From: Terebella lapidaria
Taxonomy: Eukaryota > Annelida > Polychaeta > Terebellida > Terebellidae
Assembly (NCBI GenBank): GCA_949152475.1
Contig: OX424560.1
Span: 42,734,719 to 42,798,718, forward strand
Length of the DNA stretch: 64,000 nucleotides
Reading direction: 5' to 3'
Under the pieces are notes generated by a model. That model was not told the DNA's origin, made no database searches, and saw only the letters and a program-made list of their open reading frames with translations. Position numbers and translations under genes: made by a program. Numbering within the stretch: position 1 is the stretch's first letter; every line of letters starts with the position of its first letter. Shown in pieces: positions 12,013 to 25,769 of this stretch.

Positions 12013-13101
12013 GTTGTATGTTGCTCAGCGATCAAATATGTGTTCTGTCCGTCTGTTCGCACGATAGCGGGCGCAATCCTTGTCGGAATGACATGAAATT
12101 TTCAAAGAAGATGCGCATAAGACTCCTGCACACGCCTATTGATTTTGAAGGTCATAGCTTAAAAACTGTTGTCTTGGCGACTGAAAAACCGTTACATAAC
12201 TATAACTATGGAGGCTGGAAAACCATAAAGTAACTGTTACATGGAATACACTTCTTCACACTGTCGGCAACGTTGGTGCAGTGGATAGAGCGTAAGACTT
12301 TGAATCCAAAGACCCGTGTTCAACCCTCTCTCAAAACTCTAATCTCTTTTATCTCTAACTTAGCTTTTATACAGTCAGTTGCAGTGTTATTTCTAGTTTA
12401 TAGTGCACCTTTTACATTTGGAATAGATTGAAAACTCGCCGAGATATCAAAGTAGAAAGAGCAGTGGGGTGAATCTGATTCTCAATCCGTTCACACGCCA
12501 ATAAGCTGTAGAAACGATTACCCCCTGTGGACATGTCCCGTCCTAAATACACACGCTCGGTTGCATAGCAATACAGTATATCATATATGTATCCAGATGC
12601 AGATCTCAAACAACATTTCAGTGGTTTTCTAACTCAGTGATGTACAAGTGATATAACAAAACCCAAAACTCTAGTCTAAATACAGTCTGTGTCAAGCAAC
12701 AGGCTCCCTTATATTAGGACTGCTGGGGGTGACGAACCGGCAAAGGAACCGGCCCCATTCCCGGTTTTTAGCAGTAATTTGCCTTGAAGGACCTGTTACC
12801 ATACATACACCACTTCATGCTGTGGGCCAGGTTGGTGCTGTGCATAGAGCTCAGGACTTTGAATCCACGGACCCGGGTTCAACTCTCTCTCAAAACTTGT
12901 TTTTTTTCTCTCTAACTTACAGGATCATGTCTTTTATAGCATAACTGCACAATTTAATACATGTACAACTTACTTAACAGCAACTAGAAAAAAACTATTC
13001 AAGTCTCTCTCAAAACGTTTTTTTAGCTGGTTTATTATAGACTTCTTTTCAAGTTCATTACTTTATTTTGCCAAGTCCTAGCTCTTTGAGCGATTGCTTC
13101 A
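12013..13101 (+). mobile_element. Short unit of Helentron-like array
   Basis: Short start, one internal repeat, T1 (12267-12330), tail module (from about 12372) and T2 (12823-12890) of the GGACCCGGG form with a long T run after it, then the hairpin and GATTGCTTCA end. Confidence 0.75.
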
Positions 13102-14961
13102 TTACTTGGCAAAATAAATTTTGCCAAGTATGTTGGTCAGTCATTACTTGACAAAATAAATTTTGCCAAGTATGTTGGTCAGTCATCTTGTTTGTTACTT
13201 GGCAAAATAAATTTTGCCAAGTATGTTGGTCAGTCATCTTGTTTGTTTGTTTGTTTGTTTGTATGTTTGTCTGTCCGTCTGTTATGACGATAGCGGGCGC
13301 AATTCTTGTCGCATTTTCATGAAATTTTCACACAATATGCACAAGCAGCTTCCGCATAAGCCTTTCATTTCTGAAGGTCAAAGGTCAAAAATTGACGTCA
13401 AGGTCGTTCAAAAACCAAAAAATTAAAAATCGTAATAACTTCAGTTATATTCTATCTAGATTTTCGAGATTTCTTGCATCGATTACTATGGCCAATTCTG
13501 CATCTTTTGATGTATGGCCGACAGCTGTTGAGTCAAAATTGACGATTTTGACTCCAGGTTAAAAAGACGGGGGTCAGGAGTTTCTGGATCAAAAGTTTCA
13601 TGCATTGCTGTGCAGTCAATTCTTGTCGGATTCTTATGAAATTTTCACAGCATATGCACACCAGATGTCGACATATTCCTGTCGTTTCTCAAGGTCAAAG
13701 GTCAAGAATTAACGCCAAGGTCATTGAAAAACCAAAAAATTAAAAATTGTCATAACTCCACTTTCATTCCACCTGCACTTCCAAAAGTGTTCACGTCTTT
13801 TATTATGGCCAATTCTGAATCATTTGTTGTATGACCGACAGCGGTTGAATCAAAATTGACGATTTAAACTTCAGGTGAAATACATGGGGGTCAGGAATTT
13901 CGGATCCAAAGTTTAACACATTGCTGCGCAGTCAATTCTTGTGTGATTTTGGCGAACTTTTCACAGAATATGCGCACGAAATGTCCGCATAACCCTTTTG
14001 ATTTGGAACATCATAGCTCTCAAACTGTTGTCACGGCAACAGAAAATCGTTACTGAAAAGCATTACATAAAAGCAATAATAGCATTGCTATATGAAACAC
14101 ACCTCTTCACATTGCAAGCCACGTTAGTGCTGTGCGTAGAGCGTAGGACTTTGAATCCACAGACCCGGGTTCAATACTCTCTCAAAACTTTTTTTTTTTC
14201 TCCCTTATAAGATCATGTATTTAATTCCAAACAACAAAACAACACAATCGTGTCGTACAAACTCAGCAAATAAAAGTAGCAGGAGTAATCTTCATTGTTT
14301 CAATGTCATCACACTTAATTATTTCTCATTATGTATTCCTTAAATCATTTACAGTGTCTCATTGGTTCCATTATGATCATGTTTTTCATGCATCATAGCG
14401 CATCTCTGTTAACTCCTAAATATACCAGTACACACTCGGTTGCGTATTAATACAGTATATCATATATGTATCCAAATGCAGGTCTCAAACAACATATCGG
14501 TGGTTTTCTGACTCAGTGATGTACTAGTGATATAACAAAGCCTAAAACTCTACTCTTAATACAGTCTGTGTCAAACGACAGGCCACTTTATATCAGAACT
14601 ATTGGGGGTGATCAACCGGCGGAGCAAACGGGCCCCATTCCCGGTTTTTAGCAGTACATACAATAAATACACCACTTCACACTGTCGGTAACTTTGGTGC
14701 TGTGCATAGAGCTCAGGACATTGAATCCACAGACCCGGGTTCAACTCTCTCTCAAAACTTGTTTTTTTCTCTCTAACTTACAGGATCATGTCTTTTATAG
14801 CATAACTGTACAATTACAACTTACTTAAAAGCAACTAGATAATTTTAAAAAAAGAACTATTCAAGTCTCTCTCAGAACGTTTTTTTAGCTAGTTTATAGA
14901 CCTCTCTTCAAGATCATTAACTTTATTTTGCCAAGTCCTAGCTCTTTGAGCGATTGCTTCA
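13102..14961 (+). mobile_element. Long unit with three stacked 5' ends
   Basis: Three successive 5' palindromes (13103-13130, 13145-13172, 13196-13223) precede the GTTT tract, each interrupting the 5' leader of the one before. Then three internal repeats, T3 (14117-14180) and T2 (14685-14750). From the GTTT tract onward it is nearly identical to the next unit. Confidence 0.75.
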
Positions 14962-16692
14962 TTTGTTTGTTTGTTTGTTTGTTTGTTTGTTTGTATGTTT
15001 GTCTGTCCGTCTGTTATGACGATAGCGGGCGCAATTCTTGTCGCATTTTCATGAAATTTTCACACAATATGCACAAGCAGCTTCCGCATAAGCCTTTCAT
15101 TTCTGAAGGTCAAAGGTCAAAAATTGACGTCAAGGTCGTTCAAAAACCAAAAAATTAAAAATCGTAATAACTTCAGTTATATTCTATCTAGATTTTCGAG
15201 ATTTCTTGCATCGATTACTATGGCCAATTCTGCATCTTTTGATGTATGGCCGACAGCTGTTGAGTCAAAATTGACGATTTTGACTCCAGGTTAAAAAGAC
15301 GGGGGTCAGGAGTTTCTGGATCAAAAGTTTCATGCATTGCTGTGCAGTCAATTCTTGTCGGATTCTTATGAAATTTTCACAGCATATGCACACCAGATGT
15401 CGACATATTCCTGTCGTTTCTCAAGGTCAAAGGTCAAGAATTAACGCCAAGGTCATTGAAAAACCAAAAAATTAAAAATTGTCATAACTCCACTTTCATT
15501 CCACCTGCACTTCCAAAAGTGTTCACGTCTTTTATTATGGCCAATTCTGAATCATTTGTTGTATGACCGACAGCGGTTGAATCGAAATTGACGATTTAAA
15601 CTTCAGGTGAAATACATGGGGGTCAGGAATTTCGGATCCAAAGTTTAACACATTGCTGCGCAGTCAATTCTTGTGTGATTTTGGCGAACTTTTCACAGAA
15701 TATGCGCACGAAATGTCCGCATAACCCTTTTGATTTGGAACATCATAGCTCTCAAACTGTTGTCACGGCAACAGAAAATCGTTACTGAAAAGCATTACAT
15801 AAAAGCAATAATAGCATTGCTATATGAAACACACCTCTTCACATTGCAAGCCACGTAGTGCTGTGCGTAGAGCGTAGGACTTTGAATCCACAGACCCGGG
15901 TTCAATACTCTCTCAAAACTTTTTTTTTTTCTCCCTTATAAGATCATGTATTTAATTCCAAACAACAAAACAACACAATCGTGTCGTACAAACTCAGCAA
16001 ATAAAAGTAGCAGGAGTAATCTTCATTGTTTCAATGTCATCACACTTAATTATTTCTCATTATGTATTCCTTAAATCATTTACAGTGTCTCATTGGTTCC
16101 ATTATGATCATGTTTTTCATGCATCATAGCGCATCTCTGTTAACTCCTAAATATACCAGTACACACTCGGTTGCGTATTAATACAGTATATCATATATGT
16201 ATCCAAATGCAGGTCTCAAACAACATATCGGTGGTTTTCTGACTCAGTGATGTACTAGTGATATAACAAAGCCTAAAACTCTACTCTTAATACAGTCTGT
16301 GTCAAACGACAGGCCACTTTATATCAGAACTATTGGGGGTGATCAACCGGCGGAGCAAACGGGCCCCATTCCCGGTTTTTAGCAGTACATACAATAAATA
16401 CACCACTTCACACTGTCGGTAACTTTGGTGCTGTGCATAGAGCTCAGGACATTGAATCCACAGACCCGGGTTCAACTCTCTCTCAGAACTTGTTTTTTTC
16501 TCTCTAACTTACAGGATCATGTCTTTTATAGCATAACTGTACAATTACAACTTACTTAAAAGCAACTAGATAATTTAAAAAAAAGAACTATTCAAGTCTC
16601 TCTCAGAACGTTTTTTTAGCTAGTTTATAGACCTCTCTTCAAGATCATTAACTTTATTTTGCCAAGTCCTAGCTCTTTGAGCGATTGCTTCA
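14962..16692 (+). mobile_element. Long unit, near-identical to its upstream neighbour
   Basis: Lacks the palindrome and starts with the GTTT tract. T3 at 15849-15912 (one base shorter than at 14117) and T2 at 16417-16482. Only a handful of single-base differences from 13,230-14,961 are visible across about 1.7 kb, including private variants such as TTATGACGATAGCG and TCTAGATTTTCGAG. Confidence 0.8.
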
Positions 16693-18171
16693 TCTTGTTT
16701 GTTACTTGGCAAAATAAATTTTGCCAAGTATGTTGGTCAGTCATCTTGTTTGTTTGTTTGTTTGTTTGTATGTTTGTCTGTCCGTCCGTTCGCACGATAG
16801 CGGGCGCAATTCTTGTCGGATTTTCATGAAATTTTGACACAACATGTGCAAGGATCTTCCTCATAAGCCTTTCGTTTCTGAAGGTCAAAGGTCAGAAATT
16901 GACGTCAAGGTCGTTCAAAAACCAAAAAATTTAAAATCGTAATAAGTCCAGTTATATTTTATCTGGAGTTTCGAGATTTCTAGCATCGAATACTATGGCC
17001 AATTCTGCATCTTTTGATGTATGGCCGACAGCTGTTGCATCAAAATTGACGATTTTGACTCCGGGTTAAAAAGACGGGGGTCAGGAGTTTCTGGATCAAA
17101 AGTTTCATGCATTGCTGTGCAGTCAATTCTTGTCGGATTCTTATGAAATTTTCACAGCATATGCGTACCAGATGTCGGCATATTCCTGTTGTTTCTCAAG
17201 ATCAAAAGTCAAGAATTAACGCCAAGGTCATTGAAAAACAAAAAAAATAAAAATGGCCATAACTCCACTTTCATTCCACCTGCACTTCCAAAAGTGTTCA
17301 CGTCTTTTATTATGGTCAATTCTGCATCATTTGATGTATGACCGACAGCAGTTGAATCAAAATTGACGATTTAAACTCCAGGTGAAATACATGGGGGTCA
17401 CGAAGTTCGGATCCAAAGTTTAACACATTGCTGTGCAGTCGATTCTTGTCTGATTTTGACGAAATGCTCACATAATATGTGCACGGAATGTCCGCATAAC
17501 CCTTTTAATTTGGAACATCATAGCTCTCAAACTGTTGTCACGGCAACAGAAAATCGTTACTGAAAAGCATTACATGAAAACGATAATAGCATTGCTATAT
17601 GAAACACTCCGCTTCACATCGCCAGCCACGTTAGTGCTGAGCGTAGAGCATAGGACTTTGAATCCACAGACCCGGGTTCGATACTATCTCAAAACTATTT
17701 TTTTTTCTCCATTAAAAGATCATGTATTCAATTCTAAACAACGAAACAACACATTCGTAGTGTACAAAATCAGCTAATAAATGTAGCACGAGTAATCTTT
17801 ATCGTTATTATGTCATCATACTTAATTATTTCTCACTATGAATTCCTTAAAGTCATTTAACAGTGTCTCATTGGTTCCATTATGATCGTGTCCTTCATGC
17901 ATCATAATGCATCTGTGTTAAGTCCATTCTGGCATGATTTGTATTCACCGAGTGTCTCTATTCGTTTTGTTCACTTGTTGTCATTGTAATTTTTCATCTG
18001 TAACTTACAAGATCATGATCATGCTTTCAATTCTGAAGAATGTAGCAGCACAATTTAATATTATTACAGTATTATGATGCAAGGGTTTATAGACCAAAGC
18101 TGGTTTATAGACTTCTCTTCAAGTTCATAACTTTATTTTGCCAAGTCCTAGCTCTTTGAGCGATTGCTTCA
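16693..18171 (+). mobile_element. Long unit, variant with one tRNA-like domain
   Basis: Begins with a 9-base scrap TCTTGTTTG, then the palindrome (16703-16730): the scrap equals the end of a 5' leader, so an earlier 5' end stood here. Three internal repeats, T3 (17622-17685), then the variant 3' part shared with 6179-7649. Very close to 24300-25769. Confidence 0.75.
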
Positions 18172-19250
18172 GTTGTATGTTGCTCAGCAATCAAATATGT
18201 GTTCTGTCCGTCTGTTCGCACGATAGCGAGCGCAATCCTTGTCGGAATGACATGAAATTTTCAAAGAAGATGCGCATAAGACTCCTGCACAACCCTAATG
18301 ATTTTGAAGGTCATAGCTTGAAAATTGTTGTCTTGGCGACTGAAAAACCGTTACATAACTATAACTATGGAGGCTGGAAAACCATAAAGTAACTGTTACA
18401 TGGAATACACTTCTTCACACTGTCGGCAACGTTGGTGCAGTGGATAGAGCGTAAGACTTTGAATCCAAAGACCCGTGTTCAACCCTCCTTCAAAACTCTA
18501 ATCTCTTTTATCTCTAACTTAGTTTTTATACAGTCAGTTGCAGTGTTATTTCTAGTTTATAATGCACCTCTTACATTTGGAATAGATTGAAAACTCGAAG
18601 AGATATCAAAGTAGAAAGAGCAGTGGGGTGAAACTGATTCTCAATCCGTTCACACGCCAATAAGCTGTAGAAACGATTACCCCCTGTGGACATGTCCCGT
18701 CCTAAATACACACGCTCGGTTGCATAGCCATACAGTATATCATATATGTATCCAGATGCAGATCTCAAACAACATTTCAGTGGTTTTCTAACTCAGTGAT
18801 GTACAAGTGATATAACAAAGCCTAAAACTCTAGTCTAAATACAGTCTGTGTCAAGCCACATACTCCCTTATATTAGGACTGCTGGGGCTGACGAACCGGC
18901 AAAGGAACCGGCCCCGTTCCCGGTTTTTAGCAGTATATACAATAAATACACCGCTTCACACTGTCGGCAACTTTGGTGCTGTGCATAGAGCTCAGGACTC
19001 TGAATCCACATACCCTGGGTTCAACTCCCTCTCAAAACTTGTTTTTTCTCTCCAACTTACAGGATCATGTCTTTTATAGCATAACTGCACAATTTAATAC
19101 ATGTACAACTTACTTAACAGCAACTAGATAATTTAAAAAAAGAACTATTCAAGTCTCTCTCAAAACGTTTTTTAGCTGGTTCATTTTAGACTTCTTTTCA
19201 AGTTCATTACTTTATTTTGCCAAGTCCTAGCTCTTTGAGCGATTGCTTCA
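18172..19250 (+). mobile_element. Short unit of Helentron-like array
   Basis: T1 at 18424-18490, tail module from about 18532, T2 at 18965-19030 with anticodon loop CTCTGAA. A shortened leader before T2 (AGCAGTATATACAATAAATA) defines a subtype also seen at 14660, 16385, 27580, 28670 and 31540. Confidence 0.75.
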
Positions 19251-20334
19251 GTTGTATGTTGCTCAGCGATCAAATATGTGTTCTGTCCGTCTGTTCGCAC
19301 GATAGCGGGCGCAATCCTTGTCGGAATGACATGAAATTTTCAAAGAAGATGCGCATAAGACTCCTGCACAAGCCTATTGATTTTGAAGGTCATAGCTTAA
19401 AAACTGTTGTCTTGGCGACTGAAAAACCGTTACATAACTATAACTATGGAGGCTGGAAAACCATAAAGTAACTATTACATGGAATACACTTCTTCACACT
19501 GTCGGCAACGTTGGTGCAGTGGATAGAGTGTAAGACTTTGAATCCAAAGACCCGTGTTCAACCCTCCCTCAAAACTCTAATCTCTTTTACCTCTAACTTA
19601 CTTTTTATACAGTCAGTTGCAGTGTTATTTCTGGTTTATAATGCACCTTTTACATTTGGAATAAATTGAAAACTCGCCGAGATATCAAAGTAGAAAGAGC
19701 AGTGGGGTGAATCTGATTCTCAATCCGTTCACACGCCAATAAGCTGTAGAAATGATTACCCCCTGTGGACATGTCCCGTCCTAAATACACACGCTCGGTT
19801 GCATAGCAATACAGTATATCATATATGTATCCAGATGCAGATCTCAAACAACATTTCAGTGGTTTTCTAACTCAGTGATGTACAAGTGATATAACAAAGC
19901 CTTAAACTCTAGTCTAAGTACAGTCTGTGTCAAGCGACAGGCTCCCTTATATTAGGACTGCTGGGGGTGACGAACCGGCAAAGGAACCGGCCCCATTCAC
20001 GGTTTTTAGCAGTACATGCAATAAAGGAACTGTCACAATACAACACAACTTGACGCTGTCGGCAACTTTGGTGCTGTGCATAGAGCTCAGGACTTTCAAT
20101 CCACAGACCCGGGTTCAACTCCCTCTCAAAACTTGTTTTTTTCTTTCTAACTTACAGGATCATGTCTTTTATAGCATAACTGCAGAATTTAATACATGTA
20201 CAATTTACTTAACAGCAACTAGAAAAAACTATTCAAGTCTCTCTCAAAACGTTTTTTAGCTAGTTTTTTATAGACTTCTTTTCAAGCTCAATACTTTATT
20301 TTGCCAAGTCCTAGCTCTCTGAGCGATTGCTTCA
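19251..20334 (+). mobile_element. Short unit of Helentron-like array
   Basis: T1 at 19503-19568, tail module from about 19612, T2 at 20060-20125 with anticodon loop CTTTCAA. 3' hairpin is the GCTCTCTGAGC form. Confidence 0.75.
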
Positions 20335-21389
20335 GTTGTATGTTGCTCAGCGATCAAATATGTGTTCTGTCCGTCTGTTTGCACGATAGCGGGCGCAATC
20401 CTTGTCGGAATGACATGAAATTTTCACAGAAGATGCGCATAAGACTCCTGCACAAGCCTATTGATTTTGAAGGTCATAGCTTAAAAACTGTTGTCTTGGC
20501 GACTGAAAAACCGTTACATAACTATAACTATGGAGGCTGGAAAACCATAAAGTAACTGTTACATGGAATACACTTCTTCATACTGTCGGCAACGTTGGTG
20601 CAGTGGATAGAGCGTAAGACGTTGAATCCAAAGACCCGTGTTCAACCCTCCCTCAAAACTCTAATCTCTTTTATCTCTAACTTAGTTTTTATACAGTCAG
20701 TTGCAGTGTTATTTCTAGTTTATAATGCACCTTTTACATTTGGAATAGATTGAAAACTCGCCGAGATATCAAAATAGAAAGAGCAGTGGGGTGAATCTGA
20801 TTCTCAATCCGTTCACACGCCAATAAGCTGTAGAAACGATTACCCCCTGTGGACATGTCCCGTCCTAAATACACACGCTCGGTTGCATAGTAATACAGTA
20901 TATCATATATGTATCCAGATGCAGATCTCAAACAACATTTCAGTGGTTTTCTAACTCAGTGATGTACAAGTGATATAACAAAGTCTAAAACTCTAGTCTA
21001 AATACAGTCTGTGTCAAGCGACAGGCTCCCTTATATTAGGACTGCTGGGGCTGACGAACCGGCAAAGGAACCGGCCCCATTCCCGGTTTTTAGCAGTAAT
21101 TTGCCATAGAGGAACTGTCACAATACAACGCAACTTGACGCTGTCAGCCACTTTGGTGCTGTGCGTAGAGCTCAGGACTTTCAATCCACAGACCCGGGTT
21201 CAAATCTCTCTTGAACTTATCTTAATTTTATTTTCAACTTACACAATCATGATCATGAATTTCGTTCTAAACAACATAACAACACAATTTAATAACTGTA
21301 TCAAGCTAGTGTAAAAGCTAGTGTATAGACTTCTTTTCCAGTTCATTACTTTATTTTGCCAAGTCCTAGCTCTCTGAGCGATTGCTTCA
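20335..21389 (+). mobile_element. Short unit of Helentron-like array
   Basis: T1 at 20587-20650, tail module from about 20695, T2 at 21146-21210 (CTTTCAA loop), then the AT-rich segment with GCTAGTGTA repeated and the GCTCTCTGAGC hairpin. Confidence 0.75.
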
Positions 21390-23121
21390 TTACTTGGCAA
21401 AATAAATTTTGCCAAGTATGTTGGTCAGTCATCTTGTTTGTTTGTATGTTTGTCTGTCCGTCCGTTCGCACGATAGCGGGCGCAATTCTTGCCGGATTTT
21501 CATGAACTTTTGACACAACATGTGCAAGTATCTTCCTCATAAGCCTTTCGTTTCTGAAGGTCAAAGGTCAAAAATTGACGCCAAGGTCGTTCAAAAACCA
21601 AAATATTAAAAATCGTAATAACTCCAGTTATGTTTAATCTGGAGTTTCGAGATTTCTTGCATCGATTACTATGGCCAATTCTGCATCTTTTGATGTATGG
21701 CCGACAGCTGTTGCATCAAAATTGACGATTTTGACTCCAGGTTAAAAAGACGGGGGTCAGGAGTTTCTGGATCAAAAGTTTCATGCATTGCTGTGCGGTC
21801 AATTCTTGTCGGATTCTCATGAAATTTTGACAGCATATGCACACAGTATAACGGCACATTCGTGTTGTTTCTCAAGGTCAAAGGTCAAGAATTAACGCCA
21901 AGGTCATTGAAAAACCACAAAATTAAAAATCGTCATAACTCCACTTTCATTCCACCTGCACTTCCAAAAGTGTTCACGTCTTTTACTATGGCCAATTCTG
22001 CATCATTTGATGTATGACCGACAGCGGTTGAGTCAAAATTGACGATTTAAACTCCAGGTAAAATAAATGGGGGTCAGGAATTTCGGATCCAAAGTTTAAC
22101 ACATTGCTGTGCGGTCGATTCTTGTGTGATTTTGACGAAATTCTCACATAATATGTGGACGGAATGTCCGCGTAACCCTTTTGATTTGGAACATCATAGC
22201 TCTCAAACTGTTGTCACGGCAACAGAAAATCGTTACTGAAAAGCATTACATGAAAACGATAATAGCATTGCTATATGAAACACTCTGCTTCACATCGCCA
22301 GCCACGTTAGTGCTGAGCGTAGAGTGTAGGACTTTGAATCCACAAACCCGGGTTCAATACTATCTCAAAACTATTTTTTTTCTCCATTATGAGATCATGT
22401 ATTCAATTCCAAACAAGGAAACAACACATTCGTAGTGTACAAATTCAGCAAATATATATAGCAGCAGTAACCTTCGTCATTTCTATGTCATCACACTCAA
22501 TTATTTCTTGGTATATATGTTTCCAAGTCATTTACAGTGTCTCATTGGTTCCATTATGATCATGTGTTTCATGCATCATAGGGCATCTGTGTTATCTCCT
22601 GAATATACAAAACTCGGTTGCGTATTAATACAGTATATCATATATGTATCCAAATGCAGGTCTCAAACAACATTTCTTTTGTTTTCTGACTCAGAGGTGT
22701 ACAAGTGATGTAATAAAGCCTAAAAATCTGGTCTAAATACAGTCTGTGTCAAGCAACAGGCCACTTTATATCAGAACTATTGGGGGTGATCAACCGGCGG
22801 AGGAAACCTTCCCCATTCCCGGTTTTTAGCAGTAATTTGCCATAGAGGAACTGTTACAATACAACACAACTTGTCGGCCACTTTGGTGCAGTGCGTAGAG
22901 CTCAGGACTTTGAATCCACAGACCCGGGTTCAAATCTCTCTTGAAATTATTTTATTTTTATTTTCAACTTACACAATCATGATCATGAATTTCGTTCTAA
23001 ACAACATAACAACACAATTTAATAACTGTATCAAGCTAGTGTAAAAGCTAGTGTATAGACTTCTTTTCCAGTTCATTACTTTATTTTGCCAAGTCCTAGC
23101 TCTCTCTGAGCGATTGCTTCA
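21390..23121 (+). mobile_element. Long unit of Helentron-like array
   Basis: Palindrome (21391-21418), a short GTTT tract, three internal repeats, T3 (22299-22360), the post-tRNA segment, the second half of the tail module and T2 (22875-22940). 3' end is of the CTCTCT variant. Confidence 0.75.
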
Positions 23122-24299
23122 GTTGTATGTTGCTCAGCGATCAAATATGTGTTCTGTCCGTCTGTTCGCACGATAGCGGGCGCAATCCTTGTCAGAATGA
23201 CATGAAATTTTCAAAGAAGATGCGCATAAGACTCCTGCACAAGCCTATTGATTTTGAAGGTCATAGCTTAAAAACTGTTGTCTTGGCGACTGAAAAACCG
23301 TTACATAACTATAACTATGGAGGCTGGAAAACCATAAAGTAACTGTTACATGGAATACACTTCTTCACACTGTCGGCAACGTTGGTGCAGTGGATAGAGC
23401 GTAAGACTTTGAATCCAAAGACCCGTGTTCAACCCTCCCTCAAAACTCTAATCTCTAACTTAGTTTTTATACAGTCAGTTGCAGTGTTATTTCTAGTTTA
23501 TAATGCACCTTTTACATTTGGAATAGATTGAAAACTCGCCGAGATATCAAAGTGGAAAGAGCAGTGTTATTTTTTTATGCACCAGGAGTTATTTTCATAG
23601 TTTTCATGTCATACTTAACTATTTGTCGCTATAAATATCACTTAACAGTGTCTCATTGGTTCCATTATGATCGTGTCTTTTATGCGTCATAGCGCATCCG
23701 TGTTAGTTCCATTCTATCAATAATACATACATCATTATATCGTTCCATCTCGGTTGCGTAGTAATACAGTATATCATAAAAGTATCCAAACGCAGATCTC
23801 AAATAACATTTCTTTTGTTTTCTGACTCAGAGGTGTACAAGTGATATAACGAAGCCTAAAACTCTTGTCTAAATACAATCTGTGGCAAGCGACAGGCTCT
23901 TTTATATCAGAACTATCCTGGGTGACGAAACGGCGTAGAGATCAGCCCCATTCCCGGTTTTTAGCAGTAATTTGCCTTCAAGGACCTGTTACAATACAAC
24001 ACAACTTGTTGCCGTCAGCCCCGTTGGTGCAGTGCATAGAGCTCAGGACTTTGAATCCACAGACCCGGGTTCAACTCTCTCTCAGAACTTCTTTTTTCTC
24101 TCTAACTTACAGGATCATATCTTTTATGGCATAACTGCACAATTTAATACATGTACAACTTACTTAACAGCAACTAGATAATTAAAAACAGAACTATTCA
24201 AGTCTCTCTCAAAACGTTTTTTAGCTGCATTATTATAGACTTCTTTTCAAGTTCATTACTTCATTTTGCCAAGTCCTAGCTCTTTGAGCGATTGCTTCA
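23122..24299 (+). mobile_element. Short unit recombined with a long unit
   Basis: Starts as a short unit (one internal repeat, T1 at 23374-23440, first part of tail module from about 23474) but at about 23,566 switches to the post-tRNA segment of a long unit (ATGCACCAGGAG and onward) before T2 (24018-24080). Its 1,178-bp length reflects this mosaic. Confidence 0.7.
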
Positions 24300-25769
24300 T
24301 TACTTGGCAAAATAAATTTTGCCAAGTATGTTGGTCAGTCATCTTGTTTGTTTGTTTGTTTGTTTGTATGTTTGTCTGTCCGTCCGTTCGCACGATAGCG
24401 GGCGCAATTCTTGTCGGATTTTCATGAAATTTTGACACAACATGTGCAAGGATCTTCCTCATAAGCCTTTCGTTTCTGAAGGTCAAAGGTCAAAAATTGA
24501 CGTCAAGGTCGTTCAAAAACCAAAAAATTTAAAATCGTAATAAGTCCAGTTATATTTTATCTGGAGTTTCGAGATTTCTAGCATCGAATACTATGGCCAA
24601 TTCTGCATCTTTTGATGTATGGCCGACAGCTGTTGCATCAAAATTGACGATTTTGACTCCGGGTTAAAAAGACGGGGGTCAGGAGTTTCTGGATCAAAAG
24701 TTTCATGCATTGCTGTGCAGTCAATTCTTGTCGGATTCTTATGAAATTGTCACAGCATATGCATACCAGATGTCGGCATATTCCTGTTGTTTCTCAAGGT
24801 CAAAAGTCAAGAATTAACGCCAAGGTCATTGAAAAACAAAAAAAATAAAAATGGCCATAACTCCACTTTCATTCCACCTGCACTTCCAAAAGTGTTCACG
24901 TCTTTTATTATGGTCAATTCTGCATCATTTGATGTATGACCGACAGCAGTTGAATCAAAATTGACGATTTAAACTCCAGGTGAAATACATGGGGGTCAGG
25001 AAGTTCGGATCCAAAGTTTAACACATTGCTGTGCAGTCGATTCTTGTCTGATTTTGACGAAATGCTCACATAATATGTGCACGGAATGTCCGCATAACCC
25101 TTCTAATTTGGAACATCATAGCTCTCAAACTGTTGTCACGGCAACAGAAAATCGTTACTGAAAAGCATTACATGAAAACGATAATAGCATTGCTATATGA
25201 AACACTCCGCTTCACATCGCCAGCCACGTTAGTGCTGAGCGTAGAGCGTAGGACTTTGAATCCACAGACCCGGGTTCAATACTATTTCAAAACTATTTTT
25301 TTTTCTCCATTAAAAGATCATGTATTCAATTCCAAACAACGAAACAACACATTCGTAGTGTACAAAATCAGCAAATAAATGTAGCACGAGTAATCTTTAT
25401 CGTTATTATGTCATCATACTTAATTATTTCTCACTATGAATTCCTTAAAGTCATTTAACAGTGTCTCATTGGTTCCATTATGATCGTGTCCTTCATGCAT
25501 CATAATGCATCTGTGTTAAGTCCATTCTGGCATGATTTGTATTCACCGAGTGTCTCTATTCGTTTTGTTCACTTGTTGTCATTGTAATTTTTCATCTGTA
25601 ACTTACAAGATCATGATAATGCTTTCAATTCTGAAGAATGTAGCAGCACAATATAATATTATTACAGTATTATGATGCAAGGGTTTATAGACCAAAGCTG
25701 GTTTATAGACTTCTCTTCAAGTTCATAACTTTATTTTGCCAAGTCTTAGCTCTTTGAGCGATTGCTTCA
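24300..25769 (+). mobile_element. Long unit, variant with one tRNA-like domain
   Basis: Palindrome (24301-24328), GTTT tract, three internal repeats, T3 (25222-25285) and the variant 3' part. It shares private variants (GGGTTAAAAAGACG, AAAATGGCCATAACTCC) with 16693-18171. Confidence 0.75.

Noticed and set aside
13103-13223. Evenly spaced palindromes resembling a CRISPR array
   Set aside because: Only three copies, spacers are element leader sequence, and the context is clearly eukaryotic repeat DNA.
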